Of a stretch of 28,096 nucleotides of DNA, positions 1 to 8,606 are shown piece by piece. The first letter of the stretch is position 1. The number at the start of each line of letters is the position of its first letter. This DNA comes from a virus. The stretch is taken from positions 1 through 28,096 of IMG/VR virus record IMGVR_UViG_3300019776_000345; one strand, 5' to 3'. Below the pieces are notes generated by a model. It saw only the letters and a program-made list of their open reading frames with translations, did no database searches and had not been told where the DNA came from. A program made the position numbers and the translations under genes.

Positions 1-1
1 A

Positions 2-121
2 GCTCCTGCAGCACCTGTAGTGCCGCTGTCTCCTGTCGAACAGAAGATGACGCCTAAGCAGCTTGAGCTCTACAACCGCCTTAAACCTTCCAACCGATTT
101 ATTGGGGTTGGACCACGATAA
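2..121 (+). CDS. C-terminal end of an internal virion protein (partial)
   Basis: An open frame runs in from the left edge and stops at TAA 119-121, giving 39 residues that end in LYNRLKPSNRFIGVGPR. The start is outside the window. It lies 14 bases before the large internal virion protein gene, the position of T7 gene 15 relative to gene 16, so a gp15-like internal core protein is the likely identity. That assignment rests on gene order; the visible tail is Pro/Ala-rich and then basic, with no catalytic motif. Confidence 0.6.
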   Translation, partial: APAAPVVPLSPVEQKMTPKQLELYNRLKPSNRFIGVGPR

Positions 122-135
122 ACTAAGGAACCCAC

Positions 136-3100
136 ATGGAAGACATTCAGTCCCTGCTTCAGCAGCTAGAGGACGCTGATGCCGCTGGCGACACCGCCAA
201 GGCTACTGCTATCGCTGATGAGATCAGCAAGCTCGACGCCCAGACCGCTGCCCAGGCAGGGCCTGATGTCACTAACACCGCTACCGCTGGTGACCAGGCT
301 CCTGCACAGACCAACACTCCCGCAGCTCCTCCTGTAGACCCTGTTCTACAGGGGGCGCTCACCTCTATGGAAGAGGCAGACGCTGCATCTGCTACAGACC
401 CTCTTGAGAAGATGCGGGCTGAGGAGATCGCCAAGCGCATTGAACTTGGCACCCCAGCCGCCCTCAAGAAGGCAGACTTCACGAATGACGTTGAAGTCCC
501 TGAGTTCAAGTACGTCCCACATGACGTAGTGAACCCAAACAAGTTTCGTTACAACTACCAGACCCCTGGCCCCAATGTGGAACAGTCTACTCTCAAGGAA
601 GAGGACCTGATCCACGATCCCAACTGGCTGGCGTCTGCACGTATCCTCTACAAGATGAACAAGGGCTACGAGTTTGAAGGCTCCGACCAGGACCTCCACA
701 ACTACGGCCTCATGGTCTCATCCACCCTCAACAACAACTTCGCTGCCATCGGTCAGGCCTATGCCTACTACAAGGGAGCGAACCCCAAGGCCGTCAAGGC
801 CCTCATCTACAACATCGAAGCTGGTCAGGCCACTGACACCAACTGGTCAAACACTGGTCGCGCTCTTGGAGCTCAGCTTGGAGACCCGTCCAACTACATC
901 GGCGGCTTTGCCCTCAAGGCAGTCGCTGGTGAGGCCATCAAGGTCAGCAGTGTCGTCGCCCTCAAGCAGCTCCTCAAGCGTGAGCTCCTCCTCGCCTCTG
1001 GTACTGAAGGTGCCGTCCTTGCCTCTGGCATGGGTGGACAGGACGTAGCCAAGCAGGACCTCAAGGTTGACGCTGGTCAACAGGAGGCTATCGATTGGAC
1101 CCAGGCTGCCCTGCAGGCTGGTATCGGTGGTGCTGCTGGTATGGGCCTGAGTGCCCTTGGTGCTGGTGTGGGTGTCCTCATGTCCAAGGAAGGACGTGCT
1201 GCCCTCACTCAGTGGATCGATGATGCCAAGAATGCAGGCTGGGAAACCAGGACTGACATTGGCAACGATATCCCCATGGGTGACGGATGGCGATCCGCCT
1301 ACATCGATGAGAACGGCAACGAGGTCATGGAGCCCCCTCAGGGGACGATGACCAAGGTGATCGACGCCAATGGCAACGAAAGTGCCCCTGACGTACAGCC
1401 TGGTGGCCTTCGTGACCAGTTCCTCAAGAACCCTCCCCAAGCCAAGCCTCAGGCCGCTGGGGACCTCAAGCCTGGAGACGCTCGTAGCGACTTCATCTTT
1501 GGTCCTCCCGCCCCTAGGGCTGCCGCTGACCTCCAACCTGGAGATGCCCGTAGTGCCTTTCTAAGAGGTGCTACAGAGGCTCCTACTGATCAGGCTACTA
1601 CCCCCGCCTGGACCACCAAGATTGCCCTGGACGATGGCTCTGAGGTCGATGTACCCACATGGGAGAAGATGATGGCCGAAGGGGACAAGCGGGCAGACCT
1701 GACCCGCCCCATTGAGCCCCCTGAGGAGACCCTGACGCCCAAGGCGAAACAGGAGAGAGCCGCTGGGGACAAGGCGCGAACCAACAAGATGGCCTCTGGC
1801 ACTGCCAAGGATGTCGAGACTGGTATCAGCGAGATCACCCAGATCGTCAAGAATGAACGCTTCGACAAAATCCCTGGGAACCATGCAGAGGCGACTCGAG
1901 TCGTGGCCAGGATCGTTGAGCCCATCCTTGAGGTCTTCAAGCGTGGCGTGGACGACGAGATTGGCGATGTCCTCATGGACCCTGTCAAATCTAACGATCT
2001 CCTAGCCATCAAGGACGCGGTGACCACCGTCATGTCCAAGGTGAAGGCTGAAGCCCTCAAGGCCTCCGAGAGCTACCAAGCTGCCAAGTCAGCCGCTGAG
2101 TCCTCCCCCACCGTAACCAAGGACATGGTCGATAGGCTCGACACCTTGGAAGCCGAGTGGAAGAAGTGGACCGACCTGTCTGACAAGGTACAGCCTGTGT
2201 ACAACAAGCTGGGCTCGTTCGCTGGTCTCCTCCTCAACCACTCCCAGATGGTCCAAGATGGCATTGGTGCTGCAGCCCGCAGGATCAGCTTCAAGGAGCT
2301 CAGGGAGAAGGGCTTCAACGAGAATGAGGTGATGAGCGCCTTCATCCAGGCAGCCCAGCTTGCCCACAAGGCAGCCAATGAGTCCAAGCTCTACAGGAGC
2401 ATCAAGAGGGACTACTTCAAGGCCCTTGCTGAGGGCAACATGACTGCACTCGATACTCTGGCCAAGAAGCTGGAGAAGGAGCTGCAGCGTCAGGCCAAGC
2501 TCAAGGGACAGAAGACCTACTCGTTCTTCAGCAACCTCACCCGGGGCATCATGGAGTACTACACGAACTCCCTGCTGTTCAACTTCAAGACACTTCAGAT
2601 CAACGCCATGACCGCCTGGGCAGAACATGCTCTACGCGGTGCGTATGGTCGAGTTGGTGGTATCCTCTCGATGAACGCTGGTCACGCCATTCGACGTGGT
2701 TCGATCATGAGGCAGGCCATGCGCCAGTCTCGGTCCACTGCGCGATCCATGGCATTCAAGGCGCTCATGGAGGACTTCACTGACCATGGGGCACGATATG
2801 CTGACATGGAACACAATGTCATCCCTGGGAAGCTCGGTAAGACCGTCCGTATCCCAATGCGTATCATGGCACTCACTGATACCTTCACTGCACACCAGAG
2901 CTACATTGCTGAGGTGGCTGCCACATCGGCTGACCAGTTCGCTGCTAGCCACGCTGGTAGGATTGCAGATGTGAAGGCGCTACTCGCCAAGGCAGATGCC
3001 AAGGCCAAGCCTAAGCTGGAAGCTCGACTGAAGAAGCTCAATGAGGGCTACGATGAGAAGCTGAAGGCATTCGTTGAGAAGCGTATTGATGAGGCCTTCG

Positions 3101-4518
3101 ATGAGAAGGGAAACCGCACCAACACTGCAGCCATCACGGCCTCTGAGGACGTACTGTTCAAGCGTGAGTTTGACAGGACCTCTGTTGTCGAGGGCTTCTT
3201 TGGACGCGGTGAGGACATCCTTAGGGCTGCTCCCCTTCTCCGCATCCTCGTTCCCTTCTACCGCACCCCGATCCGCGTGGTCGAGGCTGGTATCAAGTAC
3301 TCCCCCGGTGTGAACCTCCTGCTTCACAAGACCTTCAGGGAAGACTTCCTTGGTCGCAACGGCACATACGCTAGAGACGTAGCCCGGGGTCGAATGCTGT
3401 TCGCCACGTCACTTATGTTGACTACGTATGGCTGGGCAGCCTCTGGGAACATCACTGGTGGTGGCCCGCTGGACCCTGCAGCCAAGAAGTCCCTAATGGA
3501 CACTGGTTGGAAGCCGTATCACATCCGTCTCCCTGGTACTGACACCTGGCTCGACTATTCACGTATGGACCCCATTGCCTTCCCAATGAAGCTCATTGCG
3601 AACTTCAGTGAGAGGCACCGCATGTATCAGTCTCGTGCTGAGGCAGGCGAGAAGGAAGACAGCAGCGAACTCGCTGACTACCTCCTGATGGGTGCCGCAT
3701 CATTCGCTGGTGCTGTGAAGGATATCAACATGCTCCAAGGGCTGAACAAGTTCTTCAACATGTGGGAGATCGCACAGCAGGATGAAGAGTGGGGCATCAA
3801 GCGTGACCAGATGGGTAAGGAACTCGCACAGCTCATCCAAGGCTTCGTCCCCAACTTCGTTAGGAAGATTGGAGATGCAGTCGAGCCTGATCGTGTCGAT
3901 CCTCAGACCTTGAATGACATCATTCGAGCGTCACTCCCTGGGGCTCGAGGCCCTGTGAACCTCTCCTACACCATCACTGGTAAGGTGAGGACCATTGGTA
4001 ACCCTGTAGAAGGCTTCGTGTGGCTCCCGTGGGGCGGTGTCAATGATACCCCTGATGGGCGTGAGAACTACGTCTACTCGGAGCTGGCTATCGCTGAGAT
4101 GGTCACTGGTAAACCCCTGCGGCTCCCGTACACCCATCCTGACTACGCTGGCCTGGACCTCCGCACTGTACGCACTTCTGACAACTCGATGTCCATGTAC
4201 GACCTGTACAACCGAGTCCTGTCGAACACCACGTACAACGGTGTCACCTTGCAAGACGCTCTCTACAAGGAGCTGAAGCGGAATGACTCCATCGGACAGA
4301 CCAGCCCAGGTAACTCAAGGTACATCTCTGATCGCACCAAGAACATCAAGGCGATCTTGAACCAGTACCGTGACATCGCCTGGGAAAAGGGTGTGCGTCC
4401 AGAGCTGGAGAAGAACGAGGTGATGAAGGCCCGCAAGCAGCATCTCGACATGCTCAAGGGACAGGCTAACGAACCCTTCAAATATTCAATCGAACAACTA
4501 CTTGGACCCAACAGATAA
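136..4518 (+). CDS. Large internal virion (DNA-ejection) protein, T7 gp16-like position
   Basis: This 1460-residue protein is the largest in the window and sits directly before the tail fibre, as T7 gp16 does. In T7, gp14-gp16 form the ejected inner core that lets DNA cross the cell envelope. The N-terminus (about 1-110) is Ala/Glu/Asp-rich. A Gly/Ala-rich hydrophobic stretch lies near residues 320-350. A Pro-rich linker with three repeats of a PGDARSxF-type motif occupies about 419-476. Helical, charged segments follow, and an aromatic/hydrophobic patch at about 796-835 (FFSNLTRG, LLFNFKTLQINAM) could contact membrane. I see no lytic transglycosylase motif like that at the N-terminus of T7 gp16. 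The ATG follows a TAAGGA ribosome site by 8 bases. The stop overlaps the next ATG (TAATG). Function is inferred from size and position. Confidence 0.8.
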   Translation: MEDIQSLLQQLEDADAAGDTAKATAIADEISKLDAQTAAQAGPDVTNTATAGDQAPAQTNTPAAPPVDPVLQGALTSMEEADAASATDPLEKMRAEEIAKRIELGTPAALKKADFTNDVEVPEFKYVPHDVVNPNKFRYNYQTPGPNVEQSTLKEEDLIHDPNWLASARILYKMNKGYEFEGSDQDLHNYGLMVSSTLNNNFAAIGQAYAYYKGANPKAVKALIYNIEAGQATDTNWSNTGRALGAQLGDPSNYIGGFALKAVAGEAIKVSSVVALKQLLKRELLLASGTEGAVLASGMGGQDVAKQDLKVDAGQQEAIDWTQAALQAGIGGAAGMGLSALGAGVGVLMSKEGRAALTQWIDDAKNAGWETRTDIGNDIPMGDGWRSAYIDENGNEVMEPPQGTMTKVIDANGNESAPDVQPGGLRDQFLKNPPQAKPQAAGDLKPGDARSDFIFGPPAPRAAADLQPGDARSAFLRGATEAPTDQATTPAWTTKIALDDGSEVDVPTWEKMMAEGDKRADLTRPIEPPEETLTPKAKQERAAGDKARTNKMASGTAKDVETGISEITQIVKNERFDKIPGNHAEATRVVARIVEPILEVFKRGVDDEIGDVLMDPVKSNDLLAIKDAVTTVMSKVKAEALKASESYQAAKSAAESSPTVTKDMVDRLDTLEAEWKKWTDLSDKVQPVYNKLGSFAGLLLNHSQMVQDGIGAAARRISFKELREKGFNENEVMSAFIQAAQLAHKAANESKLYRSIKRDYFKALAEGNMTALDTLAKKLEKELQRQAKLKGQKTYSFFSNLTRGIMEYYTNSLLFNFKTLQINAMTAWAEHALRGAYGRVGGILSMNAGHAIRRGSIMRQAMRQSRSTARSMAFKALMEDFTDHGARYADMEHNVIPGKLGKTVRIPMRIMALTDTFTAHQSYIAEVAATSADQFAASHAGRIADVKALLAKADAKAKPKLEARLKKLNEGYDEKLKAFVEKRIDEAFDEKGNRTNTAAITASEDVLFKREFDRTSVVEGFFGRGEDILRAAPLLRILVPFYRTPIRVVEAGIKYSPGVNLLLHKTFREDFLGRNGTYARDVARGRMLFATSLMLTTYGWAASGNITGGGPLDPAAKKSLMDTGWKPYHIRLPGTDTWLDYSRMDPIAFPMKLIANFSERHRMYQSRAEAGEKEDSSELADYLLMGAASFAGAVKDINMLQGLNKFFNMWEIAQQDEEWGIKRDQMGKELAQLIQGFVPNFVRKIGDAVEPDRVDPQTLNDIIRASLPGARGPVNLSYTITGKVRTIGNPVEGFVWLPWGGVNDTPDGRENYVYSELAIAEMVTGKPLRLPYTHPDYAGLDLRTVRTSDNSMSMYDLYNRVLSNTTYNGVTLQDALYKELKRNDSIGQTSPGNSRYISDRTKNIKAILNQYRDIAWEKGVRPELEKNEVMKARKQHLDMLKGQANEPFKYSIEQLLGPNR
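1390..1563 (+). repeat. Three-copy degenerate repeat inside the internal virion protein
   Basis: Residues 419-430, 443-454 and 465-476 share the pattern D-[VL]-[KQ]-P-G-x-x-R-x-x-F-[LI], spaced 24 and 22 residues apart and separated by Pro/Ala linkers. Copies two and three are closest: both read PGDARS, with AAGDLK and AAADLQ before it. At the DNA level the last two copies are diverged tandem duplicates 66 bases apart. The repeats may be short linear motifs in a disordered linker; no function can be assigned. Confidence 0.7.
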
Positions 4519-7310
4519 TGAGCTACTCCGTCTACACAACGAACGGTGACGGTACGACTAAGTCGTTCGGCATCCCCTTCGACTACATCAATCCCACCGA
4601 TATCTCTGTGAGAGTAGGTGGAGTAGTCACATCGTTCACTTTCCTAACGTCCAACATGATTGAACTGGCCACGGCCCCTGCAAATGGGGTCGAGGTCGAG
4701 ATCAGGCGTGTTACTCCTATCGATGAGCCTGAGGTCACCTTTGGTGGCCCAGGTGCTCTCAATCCTGAACTGCTTAACAGGAACACCAAGCAGAACCTCT
4801 ACTCAATTCAGGAAGCCCATGACGATGTCGTGGACTACACTGCTGAGTACACCTCGCTCTACGAGGCAACCCTAGCTGCACAGCTTGCAGCCCAGGAAGC
4901 TGCCGCTCTTGCTGAGGCTATCTACAATGCCCACGCTGATGAAATCTCGGCGCTGGCTGGCTATCGTGACTTTGACACGTTCACTGTCCTCGCTGCCAAC
5001 ACTACCCTGTCCTACAGCGGCACTGTCCCCAGCCTCGTTACGGTTGGCCAGTTCATCCGCCTGAGGGACAGCGGTATCGTCTACCAGGTGCAGGCCATCG
5101 GCTCTGCATCCTACCACCTCGCTACGGCTGGCGGTGTGCTGCTCAAGCAGCTCCCTGGTATCCGTGGGTATAACGTGAAGGGCTTTGGTGCCAAGGGTGA
5201 CGACTCGACTAACGACACGGCTGCCATCACGGCTGCAGTGGTCGCTGGTTGGACTGATCGCATCCCTGTGTACTTCCCTGCAGCTACCTACAGGGTCAAC
5301 CTGAACCTCACTGCTACACACGGTACTGCCTCTTCCCGCATCTTCTGGAAGGGCGATGGGCGACATACCACTGTCCTCAAGTCGTTCGACACGGCCCAGG
5401 ATACGATCAAGTGGAACATCGCAGACTACGTGACGCGAGTCTCATTCGAGGGTATCCAGTTCAACGGTAACGGCTCGACCACCAAGCGGGCCTGGTACTC
5501 CACTGCTATCCACTACAGCCGCTTCATCGACTGCCAGTTCACCAATGCGTGGGTGGCCCACCTGATGAACCCTGGCTTTGGTATCACCTACGACAACTGT
5601 CTGTTCAACGGCACCAAGTATGATGCTGGCACAGGTACGGTCAACGGTTACGGATATGTAGGCATCGGCACCTCAGGTGCATATGCTGGCTGGAACCAGT
5701 TCCTCAATGGGTGCGCCTTCACTGGCGGCAAGGTGTCCTACTTCGTAGACAACCTGAATGCTCCTGCTGGAGAAGGTAACGGCAACCTCCATGAGCGCAG
5801 CGACTTCGAGGCCATCACTGGTCTCTCTGTGTTCATCCGTAACCAGTCTGGTCAGCCTGAGCAATGGCGTAACACCTGGTTCGAAGGTAATGCCACGTCT
5901 GGCACGGTTGACGTGTCTGACCTCCCTGCCCCCTCGAATGCCATTGGCACACTGACGATCCCCAAGAGTGGTACAATCATTCACTCTGGTACTGCATCGT
6001 CTACCACCTACAAGAAGACTCGACTCATCGTTGAGGGTGTCTTCGTCGGTGCTGACTGCCTTGGTGACGTGGAGATCAGGGCGGATCGCCTTGGTGGGCC
6101 TGTTAACAAGCTGTCTGCAACTCCTGAGGCTATCGTCAAGTGTACTGCTCGGATGTTCGATCCGTTCCAGCCCACCACTGAGTATGCCATCAGCGAGGCT
6201 GTCGTAGACCAGCTCGACTACTTCAACGGCGTTGCTAACGCTGGTGCCTACAGCTCGTATAGCGTTGGTGCTCAAGGTGTTCACAAGGATCACATTGAGT
6301 ACAACCCGAGCAACCCCAACCGTATCCTTGGCGCTAACATCGACTCCAACGGTGTTGCCAACGGCTTCGTGTTCTCGGGGGCTGGCACTGTAGCCTTGGA
6401 TAACTCCAGGGGCGGTGTCCTTGGTCGCTCCTATGCTATCACCCTTAACCCTGGTGAGAGCGTGGACATCAAGGGTACTGGTACGTCCAACTCTATCGTG
6501 GGCTACAACTCTCCCACTGGCGTGTCGTTCGCTATCATGCACGGCACCACTGGTGAGATCGCGCTCGATGTAGAGAACGTGACTGTCGGTGTGTCTCGCG
6601 GCGTCTTTGGCTCTGTCAAGGTTCGCAACGAGTGGAAGACCTACAACATCCTGTCGTTCAACCAGCTCTGGCGTCCTGCCATCAAGAACAACACGGCATC
6701 TGCTGTCACGTTCTACCTGACGGACCTCCAGGGTATCGCTGGTCTCGGCGGCAGTGGCACCCGTATCCAGAACCACAACCTTGTCATCAAACACCTGTGC
6801 TCTGGCAAGCTGGCTGGATCGCTCACCACTGGTGTACAGATCAAGCCGTTTGTCCTCCCCTACATCTTCGACCAGAAGTACGTCAACCTCAGCGTTGGCG
6901 CAGTCACTACTGAGCAGGTCCTCGCTACGCTAACCATCCCTGGTGGCGCTGTGGGTCCCAACGGTAGCGTCGAGGTCTACACGGTGTGGGAGACGAACAG
7001 CAACGCCAACAACAAGTACGCAATGGTACGAGCTGGTGGTGCTGCTGGTGTGCAGTACATGTACTTCACATTGAACAGCCACGTTGGCCTTGCTCGAAAC
7101 TGTATGATCAGCAACAACAACTCGCAGTCCTCGCAGACCAGTGATGCCCCTGGTGGCTCTACTGGTATCGGCTCGTTCACTGCGGGCAACGTGTCGTCCT
7201 CTGTGAACACGGCTAACAATTGGGACATCGTGATCTCCGGTCAGAAGACGAACTCTGCTGATACCCTCATACTCAAGCGTTACAAGGTTGTAATCAACTA
7301 CGGCGCATAA
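4518..7310 (+). CDS. Tail fibre / tailspike with T7 gp17-type N-terminal adaptor and pectate-lyase-like domain
   Basis: This 930-residue receptor-binding protein has three recognisable parts. Residues 1 to about 110 match the T7 tail-fibre N-terminal domain: SFGIPFDYINPTDISV, then EVEIRRVTPIDEPEVTFGGPG and LLNRNTKQNLYSIQEA in short blocks. This part attaches the fibre to the tail. An Ala-rich helical neck follows (about 110-155). From about residue 217, NVKGFGAKGDDSTNDTAAI is the usual opening of a right-handed beta-helix of the pectate-lyase superfamily, so the protein is more a tailspike than a thin fibre and may bind or cut surface polysaccharide. The last 130 residues or so are rich in Ser, Asn, Gly and beta-branched residues and probably form the trimeric tip. 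The start overlaps the previous stop. Catalytic residues cannot be named from sequence alone. Confidence 0.9.
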   Translation: MSYSVYTTNGDGTTKSFGIPFDYINPTDISVRVGGVVTSFTFLTSNMIELATAPANGVEVEIRRVTPIDEPEVTFGGPGALNPELLNRNTKQNLYSIQEAHDDVVDYTAEYTSLYEATLAAQLAAQEAAALAEAIYNAHADEISALAGYRDFDTFTVLAANTTLSYSGTVPSLVTVGQFIRLRDSGIVYQVQAIGSASYHLATAGGVLLKQLPGIRGYNVKGFGAKGDDSTNDTAAITAAVVAGWTDRIPVYFPAATYRVNLNLTATHGTASSRIFWKGDGRHTTVLKSFDTAQDTIKWNIADYVTRVSFEGIQFNGNGSTTKRAWYSTAIHYSRFIDCQFTNAWVAHLMNPGFGITYDNCLFNGTKYDAGTGTVNGYGYVGIGTSGAYAGWNQFLNGCAFTGGKVSYFVDNLNAPAGEGNGNLHERSDFEAITGLSVFIRNQSGQPEQWRNTWFEGNATSGTVDVSDLPAPSNAIGTLTIPKSGTIIHSGTASSTTYKKTRLIVEGVFVGADCLGDVEIRADRLGGPVNKLSATPEAIVKCTARMFDPFQPTTEYAISEAVVDQLDYFNGVANAGAYSSYSVGAQGVHKDHIEYNPSNPNRILGANIDSNGVANGFVFSGAGTVALDNSRGGVLGRSYAITLNPGESVDIKGTGTSNSIVGYNSPTGVSFAIMHGTTGEIALDVENVTVGVSRGVFGSVKVRNEWKTYNILSFNQLWRPAIKNNTASAVTFYLTDLQGIAGLGGSGTRIQNHNLVIKHLCSGKLAGSLTTGVQIKPFVLPYIFDQKYVNLSVGAVTTEQVLATLTIPGGAVGPNGSVEVYTVWETNSNANNKYAMVRAGGAAGVQYMYFTLNSHVGLARNCMISNNNSQSSQTSDAPGGSTGIGSFTAGNVSSSVNTANNWDIVISGQKTNSADTLILKRYKVVINYGA

Positions 7311-7313
7311 GGA

Positions 7314-7326
7314 CTACACAAGTGAA
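7314..7326 (+). promoter_or_regulatory. TTACACAAGTGAA-type site over the endolysin start
   Basis: CTACACAAGTGAA differs from the best copy in this genome (19302) at the first base only. The GTG start codon of the endolysin gene is inside the site, so a protein bound here would cover the ribosome start region in DNA. AAGGA just upstream serves as ribosome site. Role as an operator is inferred. Confidence 0.5.
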
Positions 7327-7723
7327 ACTCTCGCCCACAAGCGAGGGTCGGCTCAAAGGCGTCCACCCTGACCTCGTTCGGGTGGTACGCCGAGCTGCCG
7401 CCGATTGGCACGACGACAACCTCTCCTTCATTGTCACATGCGGTCTCCGCACCTTGGCAGAACAGAAGGTACTCGTTGCCAAGGGCGCATCCAAGACCCT
7501 CAACTCTCGACACATCCCAGGCAAGGATGGCTATTCCAAAGCAGTGGACCTCGCAGCGATGCTCAATGGTAAACTGAAGTGGGACTGGCCGCTCTATGCC
7601 AAACTGGCTGCATCCATGAAGGCTGCGGCTGCTGCTGAGAAGGTCACCATCGAATGGGGTGGTGACTGGCGCACGTTCAAGGACGGCCCGCACTTCCAGC
7701 TCCCAAAGAAACTCTACCCGTAA
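7322..7723 (+). CDS. Endolysin, M15-family (D-Ala-D-Ala carboxypeptidase / L-Ala-D-Glu peptidase type)
   Basis: The 133-residue protein has the hallmarks of zinc M15 peptidases that cut peptidoglycan cross-links: SRH at 62-64 and VD at 75-76 for the first two zinc ligands, then E111, D115 and PHF with H124 near the C-terminus. Eight or so residues between His64 and Asp76 make this loop longer than the common HxxGxAxD pattern. No signal peptide or membrane anchor is seen, so it should need a holin, and the next gene fits that. The start is GTG, after AAGGA. It takes the lysis role that T7 gives to its gp3.5 amidase, and no amidase gene is present between the endonuclease and primase genes. Cleavage specificity is uncertain. 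Confidence 0.88.
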   Translation: MKLSPTSEGRLKGVHPDLVRVVRRAAADWHDDNLSFIVTCGLRTLAEQKVLVAKGASKTLNSRHIPGKDGYSKAVDLAAMLNGKLKWDWPLYAKLAASMKAAAAAEKVTIEWGGDWRTFKDGPHFQLPKKLYP

Positions 7724-7730
7724 AGGAACC

Positions 7731-7743
7731 TTACACATGTTTA
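7731..7743 (+). promoter_or_regulatory. TTACACA-type site over the holin-like start codon
   Basis: TTACACATGTTTA matches the 13-bp motif at 10 positions. Its ATG is the start codon of the holin-like gene. AAAGGA lies 8 bases before the ATG, so the conserved TTACACA fills the spacer between ribosome site and start. Confidence 0.4.
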
Positions 7744-7928
7744 AGGGCTACCGTACCTACATCCTCGCTGGTGTCGCCGTGATCTCGGCTGTCGCTGGCT
7801 ACCTCGTTGGTGATCTCTCGGTCACTGAGGCCTCTCAGCTCGTGCTGACTGCTGTCCTTGGTGCCACCATCCGCTCTGGTGTGAACACCGCTGCTGAGAA
7901 GGCAGTCGATAAGGCATCGAGCAAGTAA
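7737..7928 (+). CDS. Holin-like small membrane protein
   Basis: The 63-residue product begins MFKGYRTYILAGVAV. It has a hydrophobic segment at about 8-25 and a second, weaker one at about 35-47, then a charged C-terminus ending EKAVDKASSK. Size, topology and position between endolysin and terminase match T7 gp17.5 holin, which makes the membrane lesions that release the endolysin. The open frame extends upstream, but this ATG has AAAGGA at good spacing and avoids a large overlap with the endolysin gene. The stop overlaps the next start (TAATG). It could also be a pinholin or an antiholin; no experiment-independent sign separates these. Confidence 0.7.
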   Translation: MFKGYRTYILAGVAVISAVAGYLVGDLSVTEASQLVLTAVLGATIRSGVNTAAEKAVDKASSK

Positions 7929-8176
7929 TGACCTACTGGCTGCTACTCGCGGCTGGTGTGATTGGATTGGGCGTGGGCGGATACTTTGTTGTTCGCTCAC
8001 CGTCCTTTTGGATCGCCCTCGTTACAGAGGCAGCCAAGGTCATCACGCCAGCACTACAAGAACTAGGGAGGCGTCTTGCACGTCCCCTAAGCCCTGAGGA
8101 CCAGAAGAAGTACGAACAGTCGTACCGTAGGGCTCAGGAGTGGGACAATTTCAGGAAGAGGCCCAGGGATCGATGA
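7928..8176 (+). CDS. Small membrane protein of the lysis cassette
   Basis: The 82-residue product has one N-terminal hydrophobic segment (about 3-23, WLLLAAGVIGLGVGGYFVV), an amphipathic middle and a very basic, helical C-terminal tail (PLSPEDQKKYEQSYRR, then EWDNFRKRPRDR). The single N-terminal anchor with a charged extramembrane helix is what inner-membrane spanins look like, and T7 has Rz/Rz1 (18.5/18.7) near here. However, the tail is short for a spanin and no lipobox-bearing outer-membrane partner is seen. A holin partner is the alternative. Starts overlap both neighbours, so it is translationally coupled. Confidence 0.7.
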   Translation: MTYWLLLAAGVIGLGVGGYFVVRSPSFWIALVTEAAKVITPALQELGRRLARPLSPEDQKKYEQSYRRAQEWDNFRKRPRDR

Positions 8177-8385
8177 CCTCCCCAGAAGAACGAATTGCAG
8201 TACTAGAAACCAAACACACAACTGTGGAACAGGACATCGTAGAGCTGAAGGCTGATGTACGCATCATTAGAGACACCCTCCTAGAGGCTAGGGGTGGATG
8301 GAAGCTCTTCATGATGGTCGGTGGCTTCTCTGCCGCTGCTGGAGCCATGGTTGGCAAGTTCCTCCCCTACATCTGGAAGGCATAA
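8173..8385 (+). CDS. Coiled-coil, tail-anchored small protein (XhlA-like)
   Basis: The 70-residue product starts MTSPEERIAVLETKH. Its first 45 residues show heptad spacing of Ile/Leu/Val (VLETKHTTVEQDIVELKADV), predicting a coiled coil, and a C-terminal membrane segment (about 50-65) ends at WKA. This layout resembles XhlA-type holin accessory proteins and other tail-anchored lysis helpers. The ATG overlaps the previous stop (ATGA); a longer in-frame start at 8140 would overlap the previous gene by 37 bases and has a poorer ribosome site. Lysis role is inferred from neighbours. Confidence 0.7.
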   Translation: MTSPEERIAVLETKHTTVEQDIVELKADVRIIRDTLLEARGGWKLFMMVGGFSAAAGAMVGKFLPYIWKA

Positions 8386-8387
8386 CC

Positions 8388-8606
8388 ATGGCAGACCACC
8401 GTGCTACCGAAGATACCCTTGGTATCATCCACGAGAGGCTTGCTCTCAAGTTCATTAACATCCTCGAAGGCGAACCAACGGCTGCAGAGCTGGGTGTGAT
8501 CGCCAAGTTCCTCAAGGACAACAACATCACGGCCAAGGCCACTGCCAATAATGCCCTAGGGGCGCTCATTGGTAAGCTCCAGGCCACCATGGAAGACGCG
8601 GATTGA
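8388..8606 (+). CDS. Terminase small subunit (T7 gp18-like)
   Basis: The 72-residue, mostly helical product MADHRATEDTLGIIHERLAL... lies directly before the large terminase gene, the T7 gene 18/19 arrangement. The segment with LKFINILEGEPTAAELGVIA and KFLKDNNI is typical of small terminases of T7-like phages, which recognise concatemer DNA and assist the large subunit. It is a little shorter than T7 gp18 (89 residues). ATG at 8388 follows GGAAGG with a short spacer; the frame is open upstream but that part overlaps the previous gene. The stop overlaps the TTG start of the large subunit. Confidence 0.8.
   Translation: MADHRATEDTLGIIHERLALKFINILEGEPTAAELGVIAKFLKDNNITAKATANNALGALIGKLQATMEDAD

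Noticed and set aside
5673-6794. Long antisense frame (373 codons) across the tailspike gene
   Set aside because: Shadow of a strongly coding + strand gene with biased codons; no ribosome site and no recognised domain.
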